Source: Listeria farberi
GTDB taxonomy: Bacteria; Bacillota; Bacilli; Lactobacillales; Listeriaceae
Assembly: GCF_014229245.1 (NCBI RefSeq)
Contig: NZ_JAARZJ010000002.1
Span: forward strand, 1 to 64,000
Direction: 5' to 3'
Length of the DNA stretch: 64,000 nt
Below, piece after piece: positions 7,780 through 15,623 of this stretch. The notes under the pieces were generated by a model. That model was not told the origin of the DNA and searched no databases. It saw nothing but the letters and a program-made list of their open reading frames with translations. Positions within the stretch are counted from its first letter, which is position 1. Every line of letters begins with the position of its first letter. Both the position numbers and the translations under genes were made by a program.

Positions 7780-8585
7780 TTACGCGCACCTCTTTTCTTT
7801 TTCGAACCTGTTAAAAACATAATTAAAATCATCGCAATAATTAAAAATACGCCAATCGTTGAACCCATACCCCAGTCTTGCGTGACAAGGAAATGTTCTT
7901 CAATCGCTGTTCCGAGCGTAATCACACGGTTTCCTGCAATTAATCGCGTAATCATAAAGAGTGATAGCGCTGGAATAAAAACAGCCTGACACCCCGATTT
8001 CACGCCGTCAGCAGTGAGCGGGAATATCACTCTTCTAAATGTAGTTAAACTAGAAGCCCCTAAATCACGCGATGCCTGAATTAACGTAGGATTAATTTCC
8101 TCAATTGCATTAAAAATCGGTAAAATCATAAACGGAATAAAAATATAAGTCGATACAAATAAGAAACTAAAATCCGTAAATAAAATCTGTTTCGAGCCAA
8201 TTCCAAGTATTTCTAAAAACTGATTCGCTGCCCCGTATGTCCCGAAAATCCCAATAAAGGCATACGCTTTAAGCAGTAAATTAATCCAAGTCGGTAAAAT
8301 TATGAGTAATAACCACAATTGTTTATGCTTTAATTTCGTTAACAAATAAGCCGTTGGATAAGAAATTAGCAAAGTAAAAACTGTAATTAAAAACGCGTAC
8401 CAGAAGGAACTAGCCGTCATTTTCAAATATACAGGGGTAAAAAAGTGAATATAATTATCTACCGTAAAATTGCCATCTACATCAAAAAAAGAATAATAAA
8501 CAATTAATAAAATCGGTGCAACAACAAAAAGTAAAATCCAAAGAACATAAGGAACGAGATAAACTGTACGGGTACGTCTATTCAT
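7776..8585 (-). CDS. potB: PotB polyamine ABC transporter permease
   Basis: The 269-aa permease pairs with PotC. It has about six membrane helices and the EAA loop QASRDLGASSLTTFRRVIFPL near residue 170. The start overlaps the potA stop by one base (8585) and the stop overlaps the potC start by four bases. The order of ATPase, two permeases and binding protein is the standard spermidine/putrescine cassette. Confidence 0.93.
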   Translation of the reverse strand: MNRRTRTVYLVPYVLWILLFVVAPILLIVYYSFFDVDGNFTVDNYIHFFTPVYLKMTASSFWYAFLITVFTLLISYPTAYLLTKLKHKQLWLLLIILPTWINLLLKAYAFIGIFGTYGAANQFLEILGIGSKQILFTDFSFLFVSTYIFIPFMILPIFNAIEEINPTLIQASRDLGASSLTTFRRVIFPLTADGVKSGCQAVFIPALSLFMITRLIAGNRVITLGTAIEEHFLVTQDWGMGSTIGVFLIIAMILIMFLTGSKKKRGARK

Positions 8586-9685
8586 TACTGCACCTCATCG
8601 TAGCTATCAAGCCGCTTATCGAATTCTTCCTCCGTTTCGCCAAGACGCATAACATGAATTGCCTCTGGTTCAAACGCTAAGCCAATCTTATCACCCACAC
8701 GAACTTTTCTCGTTGTGTGAACAAGCCATTCATTTCCATCAGTATCGATACAGCCTACTTCATAGTGCACACCACGGAAAAGCATCCAATCAACGGTTAC
8801 TTGAAGTTTTCCTTTTTCAGCCGAAGTAATCTCTAAATCTTCCGGACGGATAACTACTTCGACAATTTCATTTGGACGGAACCCTTGGTCGACACATTCA
8901 AAACGTCTTTCCACAAATTCCACTTCGAAATCTTGAATCATTTTGCCATTAACAATGTTGGATTCGCCGATAAAATCAGCAACAAATTTATTAATTGGCT
9001 CATCGTAAATATCAATTGGCGTACCGCTTTGTTGAATTTCGCCTTTGTTTAATACAAAAATTTCATCGCTCATCGCAAGTGCTTCTTCTTGGTCATGTGT
9101 CACAAAAATAAACGTAATCCCAAGACGTTTTTGTAAATCACGCAACTCATATTGCATTTCGGTACGTAGTTTTAAATCAAGCGCTGACAGTGGTTCATCA
9201 AGTAAAATAACTTCTGGTTCATTAACGATTGCCCGCGCGATTGCGACACGTTGTCTTTGTCCGCCAGACATTTCGCTAATTTCTCTTTTTTCGTAGCCTT
9301 TTAAGTTAACAAAGCGCAGCGCTTCTTGTACTTTTTTATCGATTGCATCTTTTTTTAGCTTTTTAATACGCAGTCCAAAAGCCACATTTTCATACACGTT
9401 TAAATGTGGAAATAACGCATAATCTTGGAAAACAGTATTTACCGGCCGTTTATTGGCTGGAATTTGGTTAATTACTTTATCTCCTAAGTAAATTTGTCCT
9501 TCTGAAGCTTCTAAAAATCCAGCAATTAAGCGCAAAATGGTTGTTTTCCCGCAACCAGATGGGCCAAGCAAAGTATAAAACTTTCCTTTTTCTATTTCAA
9601 AACTGACATTGTCAAGCACTGGCGGGTCATTATCAAATTGCTTTGTTACGTTTTCAAAACGAATAATTGTTTCTGTCACAATCAT
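8585..9685 (-). CDS. potA: PotA polyamine ABC transporter ATPase
   Basis: The 366-aa ATPase energises PotBC. Walker [10 protein letters not shown] is at residues 41-49, the Q-loop [12 protein letters not shown] follows, then the signature [14 protein letters not shown] and Walker [13 protein letters not shown], with a C-terminal TOBE-like regulatory domain. The first ATG (9685) is only three bases from GGAGG. A GTG two codons later (9679) has nine bases of spacing and may be the true start. It begins ten bases after the regulator stop, so the regulator and transporter form one unit. Confidence 0.93.
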   Translation of the reverse strand: MIVTETIIRFENVTKQFDNDPPVLDNVSFEIEKGKFYTLLGPSGCGKTTILRLIAGFLEASEGQIYLGDKVINQIPANKRPVNTVFQDYALFPHLNVYENVAFGLRIKKLKKDAIDKKVQEALRFVNLKGYEKREISEMSGGQRQRVAIARAIVNEPEVILLDEPLSALDLKLRTEMQYELRDLQKRLGITFIFVTHDQEEALAMSDEIFVLNKGEIQQSGTPIDIYDEPINKFVADFIGESNIVNGKMIQDFEVEFVERRFECVDQGFRPNEIVEVVIRPEDLEITSAEKGKLQVTVDWMLFRGVHYEVGCIDTDGNEWLVHTTRKVRVGDKIGLAFEPEAIHVMRLGETEEEFDKRLDSYDEVQ

Positions 9686-9694
9686 TTACCTCCC

Positions 9695-10237
9695 TTATAA
9701 ATATGACTCTGTCGCTACTAAGATGAGTGTCGCTTGTTCCGTTGCTCGATTAATAATTTGATGTTCATCTGCGGCGTGGAAATAAATAGCTTCTCCTTTT
9801 TTAGCTGCATACTCATTTCGACCAAGTAGCACGGTCACTTCCCCTTTTAACACATAAGCAAAAGTTTCTGACAGTGATGGTTCGAAGCTTTTAAAACAGC
9901 TATTTGCCTCTATTTCAAGTAGCACTGGTTCCATTTCTTTTTCATTCGATTCTGGAACAAGCCACTTTATTCTGTAACCTTTTTCTTCATCTTCAAAGAA
10001 AGTATGCTCTAACTCTCCGTAAATTACTTTTTGATTATGTTCTTCTTCATCAAAGAAATCTTTCGGAGTGGAACCTAACACTTCCAAAATAGCAAATAAC
10101 GTTTCAATCGAAGGAGAGCTCAAATCTCGTTCTAGCTGAGAAATATATCCCTTCGTCAAATCCGTTCGTTCGCCTAATTCTTCTTGTGTCAAGTTCTTGC
10201 TGAGTCTAAGATTTTTTATGCGTTTGCCAATTTCCAT
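9695..10237 (-). CDS. XRE-family regulator with cupin domain (PuuR-like), pot operon regulator
   Basis: The 180-aa protein has an N-terminal helix-turn-helix (LSKNLTQEELGERTDLTKGYISQLER, about residues 12-37) and a C-terminal cupin ending in KKGEAIYFHAADEHQII. This architecture is that of polyamine-responsive PuuR-type regulators. ATG 10237 has AAAGGA seven bases upstream, and the longer reading from 10303 lacks a ribosome site and would run across the operators. It lies directly before potABCD and probably controls it and itself through the GTTTACTA half-sites. Confidence 0.88.
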   Translation of the reverse strand: MEIGKRIKNLRLSKNLTQEELGERTDLTKGYISQLERDLSSPSIETLFAILEVLGSTPKDFFDEEEHNQKVIYGELEHTFFEDEEKGYRIKWLVPESNEKEMEPVLLEIEANSCFKSFEPSLSETFAYVLKGEVTVLLGRNEYAAKKGEAIYFHAADEHQIINRATEQATLILVATESYL

Positions 10238-10266
10238 GTCAATGTCCTTTCTTTCAAGTTTAGTGA

Positions 10267-10318
10267 TAGTAAACCTCAAGTCATAGAAGTTTACTAATAT
10301 CAAACAAAAAGTTTACTT
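10267..10318. promoter_or_regulatory. Three regularly spaced operator half-sites
   Basis: TAGTAAAC (10267-10274) and GTTTACTA (10289-10296) form an inverted pair, and GTTTACTT (10311-10318) repeats the second. The first bases are 22 bp apart each time, about two helix turns. They lie just downstream of the predicted promoter and upstream of the XRE/cupin gene, so that protein is the likely ligand. Confidence 0.55.
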
Positions 10319-10330
10319 ACAGCAAGGTAC

Positions 10331-10359
10331 ATTATACAATAAAGTGTAGGCAGGAACAA
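10331..10359 (-). promoter_or_regulatory. SigA-type promoter of the regulator-pot operon
   Basis: On the minus strand TTGTTC (10359-10354) and TATAAT (10336-10331) are 17 bases apart. Transcription would start near 10325, just before the operator half-sites. Confidence 0.7.
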
Positions 10360-10413
10360 TAGTTTTTTTAAACTCCTATTACTTTGTTCTTTCTCTTTTA
10401 CAAACTCATAAAA

Positions 10414-10450
10414 AAAGATAAGTTACATTAACAAAATGCGACTTATCTTT
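10414..10450. terminator. Intrinsic terminator
   Basis: AAAGATAAGT (10414-10423) pairs with ACTTATCTTT (10441-10450), flanked by A and T runs. It ends the upstream minus-strand unit (the interrupted gene). Confidence 0.7.
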
Positions 10451-10478
10451 ATTTCATATCTTCAACTATAGTTAAAAA

Positions 10479-10964
10479 TTAGTTTATATGTGTTTGTACA
10501 TCCTTAGCGACAGCTGTTAAGAATAGCCATAAGGTTGTTATTTGTGTCTCTCCCACACTTTTTGCTGAAACGTATAAACGATCTTGCTTTTTCATTTCAT
10601 CTATAAATGTATCACCACATATATAAATATCTGGATCCGCTAAACTTAATTCTGATTTTCTTACAACAAATTCTATCGAGCCATGAATTTCCTCAGCAAT
10701 TTTTATATATTCTTCACATTCATCTTGTCCACGCCCTCTATAAAACTCATGTAATTCAAACGGAGCCATAATATCGAATGGAAAATCTTCTAAAGCATAT
10801 TCATTTTCATCAATTAAAGAACCTATTGTTTCATAATATTGAATTAAAATATCAGGCAACGTACCTCACTTTTGAATTGCTGTTTCAATCGTCTCTTTCT
10901 TATAAGGACATAATTCTATTCCTATTTCTTGATAAAAATTTTTCAAATCTTCAATTGTATTCAT
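10479..10964 (-). pseudogene. Small acidic protein gene interrupted by an in-frame TGA
   Basis: An ATG at 10964 with GGAGG six bases upstream opens a frame of 32 codons (start MNTIEDLKNFYQEIG) that hits TGA at 10868-10866. The same frame continues without further stops to 10479, giving a 126-codon second part that begins PDILIQYYETIGSLIDENEY. The second part alone could start at a TTG (10859) with a weak GAGG four bases away. The joined product would be about 160 aa and looks like a small SUKH/SMI1-like or other cytoplasmic immunity-type protein, but I am not sure of the family. Most likely it is a recent nonsense mutation. Confidence 0.65.
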
Positions 10965-11040
10965 TTGTATCCTCCTTGTTAGTAAATCGTTAGTCAACAA
11001 TTGCTTATCTTCATTTGATATAAAGAGCTAATTAAACGTT

Positions 11041-13089
11041 TCACTCTAAAAAATCAGCATCTAAATACGTTTCAATCATATTTAAATTCTGACGCAAGTC
11101 TCTAGCTAGATCTCTTGAAATCCCGCCTGTTTCAAACATGTTTTGAATAATGTCTCGTTCTAATTGGAATGCTACTACTTGTACTTCCTTTTTTTTCTGT
11201 TCGAATTTTGCATGTTTTCCTTTTGGACCATGCTCTTTTCTAATACGTTCAAGAAAAATAGTATGTTCTGTTATCAGCGTTCCAATAATATCAGCATTTT
11301 CTTTTGTTAATTGTTCTTTAAGCTTTTGAATAACGAGTATTTCATTTTCTTCTCTTAATTTGCGAATTGCTTGAAAACGTTCGCTATCTGTAGAAATACC
11401 TTTTTTCATTTTATGAGTTACTGTGCCCCATTTTTTCGGATGAATAACAAGCATAACTAAACGATAAAAAAACATCCACGCAGTTTTGACTTTTGTCCGA
11501 AAGCGCTGTTTAATAGCCTGCTCCCTCATATTAAGGTAATGTTGATAACGATAGCTATCTGTTGCCACAATGCGACCTTCATCCGTCATTTTTTGGGTGT
11601 TATCCCGTTCCCATTGAATAATTTCTAAACGTTTTTCGCGTTCTCTTTCGTCCATCCCACGACTAGAATTACTATTTTGCTGTAAATCATAAATTCGTCT
11701 TCGATAGTCCTCAATGACTTCATCTGTTGCAGCTTTTGTTTCTGGTCGCGTTTGATCTTTCAATTCTCTAATAACATTTCTAAGAATCCGAATGCGTGTT
11801 GCAATTTCTGCTCGTTCATCCACAGTTGTCACTTCTTCACTTTTTGCTAAAAGTGGCAAGATGAATGTTGCAATAACTAGCGTACAAAGAATAACTCCTG
11901 ATGCAATAAAAATAATCAATGATCGCTGTGGAAACAGCGTCCCATCATCAAGAAAAAATGGAATCGCAAGCGCACTGGCAAGTGTAACTGCCCCGCGCAC
12001 ACCAGAAAGCGACGTTAAGATAACAGGTCTAAGTTGCGGTAATTGTGTTTTTTTATTTCGCTTTTGGTGTTGTTTCGCACCAATACTCCACGATATGTAA
12101 ACCCACAAAAACCGCAGTAAAATAAGGGCTACCGTAATGGATAATATATAAGCAACCACCTGTAAATTACTACTACCAGAATCATTCCAAACCACTTCTA
12201 TAATAGAAGGTAATTGAGTTCCTAATAGTAAAAAGACTAGTCCATTTAAAACAAAAATAATGACTGACCAAGTACTTTGTGAAACAACATTTAATTTAAC
12301 TAATTGTGGATCAATTTTCTTCTGTTCCATTGAATGCATAATCCCAGCTGCAACCACCGCTAAAATTCCTGAAACGTGTAATTCCTCTGCCGCTAAATAA
12401 ATAATAAATGGCGTTAAAATTTGGATAAGCATGTGAAACGTAACATCTTCCATCCCAAGACCGCGAACCCATTTTAACAATCGGAATTTTAACCAACTTA
12501 AAACGAGTCCTACTAAAATACCACCAATCGCGATAATTAAAAAGCTAATACTCGCATCCATTAAACTAAATACGCCTGTCACCATCGCAGCAATCGCAAA
12601 TTGGAACGCAACTAGTCCTGAAGCGTCATTAATAAGCGCTTCTCCTTCTAGCAAATTCATTATCCGTTTTGGTAAATTAATCCGCCCAGAAAGTGAACTA
12701 ACGGCTACAGCATCAGTTGGCGCAAGAGCTGCTGCAAGAGCAAAAGCTGCTGCAAGTGGAACGGTTGGAATCATCCAGTGGACAAAATACCCAATTACAA
12801 CTACAGTCGCAAATACAAGCCCAAGAGCAAGTACTAAAATCGGCATTCGCATTCCCCAAAGTGCAGCCTTATCTGTTCGCTTTCCATCATTAAATAAAAG
12901 TGGTGCAATGAACATTACTAGAAAAAGTTCTGGATTTAATTTTAAGTCGAATGTAATTGGCATAATGGCAATGATTACACCAAGTCCAATCTGAATTAGC
13001 GGCACCGAAACAAAGGGAACAAACCGATTTAGTAAATTAGAAATAAAAATTGCTACAAGTAATGCTAAAACATATAAAAATATCTCCAA
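11041..13089 (-). CDS. CPA1-family Na+(K+)/H+ antiporter
   Basis: The 682-aa protein has about 12 membrane helices in residues 1-420, including the conserved ALAPTDAVAVSSL and EGEALINDASGLVAF motifs of NhaP/NHE-type antiporters. A long charged cytoplasmic tail of about 260 residues is probably regulatory. It exchanges monovalent cations for protons across the membrane. The likely start is TTG 13089 with GGGGA nine bases upstream, and no better ATG exists nearby. It is a single gene. Confidence 0.9.
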   Translation of the reverse strand: MEIFLYVLALLVAIFISNLLNRFVPFVSVPLIQIGLGVIIAIMPITFDLKLNPELFLVMFIAPLLFNDGKRTDKAALWGMRMPILVLALGLVFATVVVIGYFVHWMIPTVPLAAAFALAAALAPTDAVAVSSLSGRINLPKRIMNLLEGEALINDASGLVAFQFAIAAMVTGVFSLMDASISFLIIAIGGILVGLVLSWLKFRLLKWVRGLGMEDVTFHMLIQILTPFIIYLAAEELHVSGILAVVAAGIMHSMEQKKIDPQLVKLNVVSQSTWSVIIFVLNGLVFLLLGTQLPSIIEVVWNDSGSSNLQVVAYILSITVALILLRFLWVYISWSIGAKQHQKRNKKTQLPQLRPVILTSLSGVRGAVTLASALAIPFFLDDGTLFPQRSLIIFIASGVILCTLVIATFILPLLAKSEEVTTVDERAEIATRIRILRNVIRELKDQTRPETKAATDEVIEDYRRRIYDLQQNSNSSRGMDEREREKRLEIIQWERDNTQKMTDEGRIVATDSYRYQHYLNMREQAIKQRFRTKVKTAWMFFYRLVMLVIHPKKWGTVTHKMKKGISTDSERFQAIRKLREENEILVIQKLKEQLTKENADIIGTLITEHTIFLERIRKEHGPKGKHAKFEQKKKEVQVVAFQLERDIIQNMFETGGISRDLARDLRQNLNMIETYLDADFLE

Positions 13090-13162
13090 TATGTATCGTC
13101 CCCTTTCGTTTTTCTCCTATATTATTATGAAGCAAAATAAATTATCACGCAAATATAAAACA

Positions 13163-13204
13163 GCTTCATTTCTTTGTACCACTCGGTTCAGAAAGAAATA
13201 AAGC
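13163..13204 (-). terminator. Probable terminator of relP
   Basis: GCTTCATTTCTTT (13163-13175) pairs with AAAGAAATAAAGC (13192-13204) with one mismatch. On the minus strand a short T-tract follows a few bases later. Confidence 0.5.
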
Positions 13205-13215
13205 CATTTATGAGA

Positions 13216-13854
13216 TTAATTTTCTTTTTCTTTTTTATATTGATCAATTTGGTCATTCAAGTTTTTCATTTTTTCATCCAAATGAGTAATAATTCGCGCG
13301 GCATCTTGTAATTCTTTTACAAGTTCTTCTGGTGCTTCTTGTTGATATTTATAGTAAATTTTATGTTCTAAGCTTGCCCAAAAATCCATTGCAACTGTCC
13401 GAATTTGAATTTCAACCGTCATTTTTTCCGAACGGTTCGTTAAAAACACAGGTACCTCGCAAAGTAAATGTAAACTCCGGTAGCCATTAGGTTTAGGATT
13501 AGTTACATAGTCTTTCACACGCTTAATCGTTATATCACTTTGGCCGGCAAGCATTTCATGAATACGAAAAATATCAGATACAAAAGAACAGGTGATTCGA
13601 ATTCCCGCAATATCATGTACATATTTAAGTGCATTTTCTGGTGTAATATCCACATTTTTCTTTTCCAGTTTTGCCCCTATACTTTCGAGAGATTTGACCC
13701 GTGATTTCAAGTGTTCCATTGGATTATAGTCATGTATAAATTGAAATTCTTCATTCAATATTTTAAGTTTCGTGTTCACTTCTTCTAATGCAAAACGGTG
13801 AAGTAGCATAACATTTCGCCAATGCTTTAGTTCGTCTACTGATGGTTGTTCCAT
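13216..13854 (-). CDS. relP: Small alarmone synthetase RelP
   Basis: The 212-aa stand-alone (p)ppGpp synthetase transfers pyrophosphate from ATP to GDP/GTP. It has the synthetase core: DIAGIRITCSFVSDIFRI, the KDYVTNPKPNGYRSLH G-loop, EIQIRTVAMDFWASLEHKI, and a C-terminal charged helix. It lacks HD and regulatory domains. From memory it corresponds to L. monocytogenes Lmo0802 (RelP). AAGGAG sits seven bases before the ATG. It is transcribed alone. The ppGpp-hydrolase-like gene at 3.8 kb is a possible counterpart. Confidence 0.9.
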   Translation of the reverse strand: MEQPSVDELKHWRNVMLLHRFALEEVNTKLKILNEEFQFIHDYNPMEHLKSRVKSLESIGAKLEKKNVDITPENALKYVHDIAGIRITCSFVSDIFRIHEMLAGQSDITIKRVKDYVTNPKPNGYRSLHLLCEVPVFLTNRSEKMTVEIQIRTVAMDFWASLEHKIYYKYQQEAPEELVKELQDAARIITHLDEKMKNLNDQIDQYKKEKEN

Positions 13855-13962
13855 GATGACACTCCTTCCATATGTATAAACTTCCTATTCCATGTTACTA
13901 CAAAACAGAAGCTAGCGTAACTATATGACGAAAGTTTCACCACATTCTAATGAATTTTTCAT

Positions 13963-13993
13963 AAAAAAGCCTAGAATAAAAATTATTCTAGGC
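13963..13993 (-). terminator. Intrinsic terminator of the HesB-like gene
   Basis: GCCTAGAATAA (13969-13979) pairs perfectly with TTATTCTAGGC (13983-13993) around a 3-base loop, and an A6 run gives a U6 tract on the minus strand. Confidence 0.9.
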
Positions 13994-14004
13994 TAATTCT
14001 CTAT

Positions 14005-14355
14005 TTAACTAATGGGACAACTAATTACTTTATCCTTATCTGTCACAAGCAATAAATTACGATTATAATACTGTCCATCACTTTTTAATATTAGCGTTTT
14101 TTCGGTGTCATTATAATCAATCGTTAACGCTTCTTCTAAAAATATTTCCGTCCAGCGCTTAATTAATACAGGACCGATATTTGAATCTATTTCATCATCT
14201 TCAGGAGTTTTCTTTGCTACTAATCGAAGGGTAAATATGCCGCTGTTTTCACAGGAACACCCTTCTGTATCATAGTATAGATGCAACTGACCTGAAAGAT
14301 TTGAACGAAGCGCGTTTAGCCGATTTATGGCGCTATCTGTAAATGTAATATACAT
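14005..14355 (-). CDS. HesB/YqkB-like iron-sulfur biosynthesis family protein
   Basis: The 116-aa protein begins MYITFTDSAINRLNAL, the pattern of the HesB/IscA-like (Fe-S_biosyn) domain, and has a CSC pair in EGCSCENSG near residue 33. It lacks the C-terminal Cys-X-Cys of true A-type carriers, as in the Bacillus YqkB group, so cluster binding is not assured. ATG 14355 has GAGGTGA at a suitable distance, while the TTG two codons earlier is too close. It is a single gene divergent from the LOV photoreceptor. Confidence 0.75.
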   Translation of the reverse strand: MYITFTDSAINRLNALRSNLSGQLHLYYDTEGCSCENSGIFTLRLVAKKTPEDDEIDSNIGPVLIKRWTEIFLEEALTIDYNDTEKTLILKSDGQYYNRNLLLVTDKDKVISCPIS

Positions 14356-14447
14356 AACCAATCACCTCTAACTCTATTATACACCTGAGTTACCAAGATT
14401 TCGCTCGTGCTGCTTACATTCGATTTATTTCACAAATTAGACATTGG

Positions 14448-14470
14448 GTTTTCGTTCCTTAGCATGGTAT
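14448..14470 (+). promoter_or_regulatory. Possible SigB- or SigA-type promoter of the LOV gene
   Basis: GTTT (14448-14451) and TGGTAT (14465-14470) are 13 bases apart and resemble SigB elements (GTTT, GGGWAT). An overlapping SigA reading is TTGGGT (14445-14450) with TATGAT (14468-14473). The sequence does not decide between them. Confidence 0.4.
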
Positions 14471-14506
14471 GATAGGTATGTATTTACAAAGGGGGAAAAC
14501 ACGCAG

Positions 14507-15268
14507 ATGAGCGCTTATCCAAAATTCGATGTTATTTTAAAAGCATTAAATTTGTCTAGTGTAGGAGTAATTATTACAGATCCTGAGCAACAAAACAATC
14601 CGATTATTTTTGTGAACACAGGTTTTGAAAATATTACTGGTTATACCAAAGAAGATGCTATTGGCTCCAATTGTCATTTTTTGCAAGGAAATGATACTGA
14701 CAAAGAAGAAATTGCGAAAATCCGTGATGCCATTAATCAAAAATCAACTGCGAATGTTTTACTGAAAAATTACCGAAAAGATGGTACTTCTTTTATGAAC
14801 GAACTGACAATTGAACCGATTTATGATGATAATGATCATTTATATTTTGTTGGTATTCAAAAAGATGTGACGACCGAGCATAATTATCAACTGGAACTTG
14901 AAAAATCCTTATGGGAAATCGAAAAACTATCCACGCCAATTGTACCCATTAAGGAAAATATTTGTGTGCTGCCGCTGATTGGTTCCTTGACCCACGACAG
15001 GTTTCAACACATGTCCGAATATGTGAGCGAATATATGGATAATGGGAAAGAAGATTACTTAATTATGGATCTTTCTGGTCTTGCTGATTTTAATGAAGAT
15101 GCTGTCATGAACCTTGTGAAGTTCCATGGTTTTATGAAGCTAACAGGTGTGGAACTAATTATTACTGGAATTTCACCTAAATTTGCGATGACTTTAATGC
15201 GCTACCAAGAAAATCTATCTAGTTTAACTACTTATAGCACAATCAAAGAAGCTTTACAATTTTACTAA
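14507..15268 (+). CDS. LOV-STAS blue-light photoreceptor (Lmo0799 type)
   Basis: The 253-aa protein has an N-terminal LOV/PAS domain with the photoactive cysteine in GSNCHFLQG (Cys56), followed by a linker and a C-terminal STAS domain (about 150-253). Blue light forms an FMN-cysteinyl adduct and, in Listeria, feeds into the SigB stressosome. The motif has His where most LOV proteins have Arg, a known peculiarity of Lmo0799. The chosen ATG gives the family length. A longer open frame from 14444 starts at the promoter. GGGGG lies about 11 bases upstream, a rather long spacing. Confidence 0.93.
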   Translation: MSAYPKFDVILKALNLSSVGVIITDPEQQNNPIIFVNTGFENITGYTKEDAIGSNCHFLQGNDTDKEEIAKIRDAINQKSTANVLLKNYRKDGTSFMNELTIEPIYDDNDHLYFVGIQKDVTTEHNYQLELEKSLWEIEKLSTPIVPIKENICVLPLIGSLTHDRFQHMSEYVSEYMDNGKEDYLIMDLSGLADFNEDAVMNLVKFHGFMKLTGVELIITGISPKFAMTLMRYQENLSSLTTYSTIKEALQFY

Positions 15269-15274
15269 AACGTA

Positions 15275-15303
15275 TTGCAAAACAACCCATTTTCCGTTAT
15301 TAT
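15275..15303 (+). promoter_or_regulatory. SigA promoter of the lysine riboswitch-lysP unit
   Basis: TTGCAA (15275-15280) and TATTAT (15298-15303) are 17 bases apart. Transcription would start near 15310, just before the aptamer. Confidence 0.7.
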
Positions 15304-15341
15304 GGGTAAATAATCAAATATAAACCCTCATCCAAATGGTG

Positions 15342-15529
15342 AGGTAGAGGTTGCGAGATGCACTAGTAATTTTTTAGAGGCGAAACAAAGACGCCGACGA
15401 CAAAAAACGAACAGGTTGATCGCCGAAGTGACTAATTTTTCTTTGTGTAGAAATAGTTGCTGGGACAGTTTCCTAAAGGGGCTGGACTGCTATAAGAATT
15501 TGTCGAAATTTCTTATAGGTGTGCTATCT
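15342..15529 (+). ncRNA. Lysine riboswitch (L-box) aptamer
   Basis: The conserved AGAGGTTGCGAG start and the AGGCGA...GCCGAAGTGA core of the lysine aptamer are visible. P1 forms between AGGTAG (15342-15347) and CTATCT (15524-15529). Long P2-P4 arms lie between them, one capped by the CTATAAGAATTTG...AAATTTCTTATAG hairpin. It senses free lysine and controls the permease gene just downstream. Confidence 0.92.
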
Positions 15530-15557
15530 GACAAAATGATGTTGGTAAAATACGTAA

Positions 15558-15587
15558 CAGCCAATTTCTTGCAGATTGGCTGTTTTT
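15558..15587 (+). terminator. Riboswitch expression-platform terminator
   Basis: CAGCCAAT (15558-15565) pairs with ATTGGCTG (15575-15582), followed by T5. It lies between aptamer and permease gene, so lysine binding should favour termination. Confidence 0.88.
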
Positions 15588-15623
15588 GCGCACTTCCTCT
15601 GATAATAGAAAGGGAGATTTATA

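Noticed and set aside
15286-15306. CCCAT...ATGGG hairpin as terminator of the LOV gene
   Set aside because: Only 5 bp, no U-tract, and it coincides with the -10 region of the riboswitch promoter.
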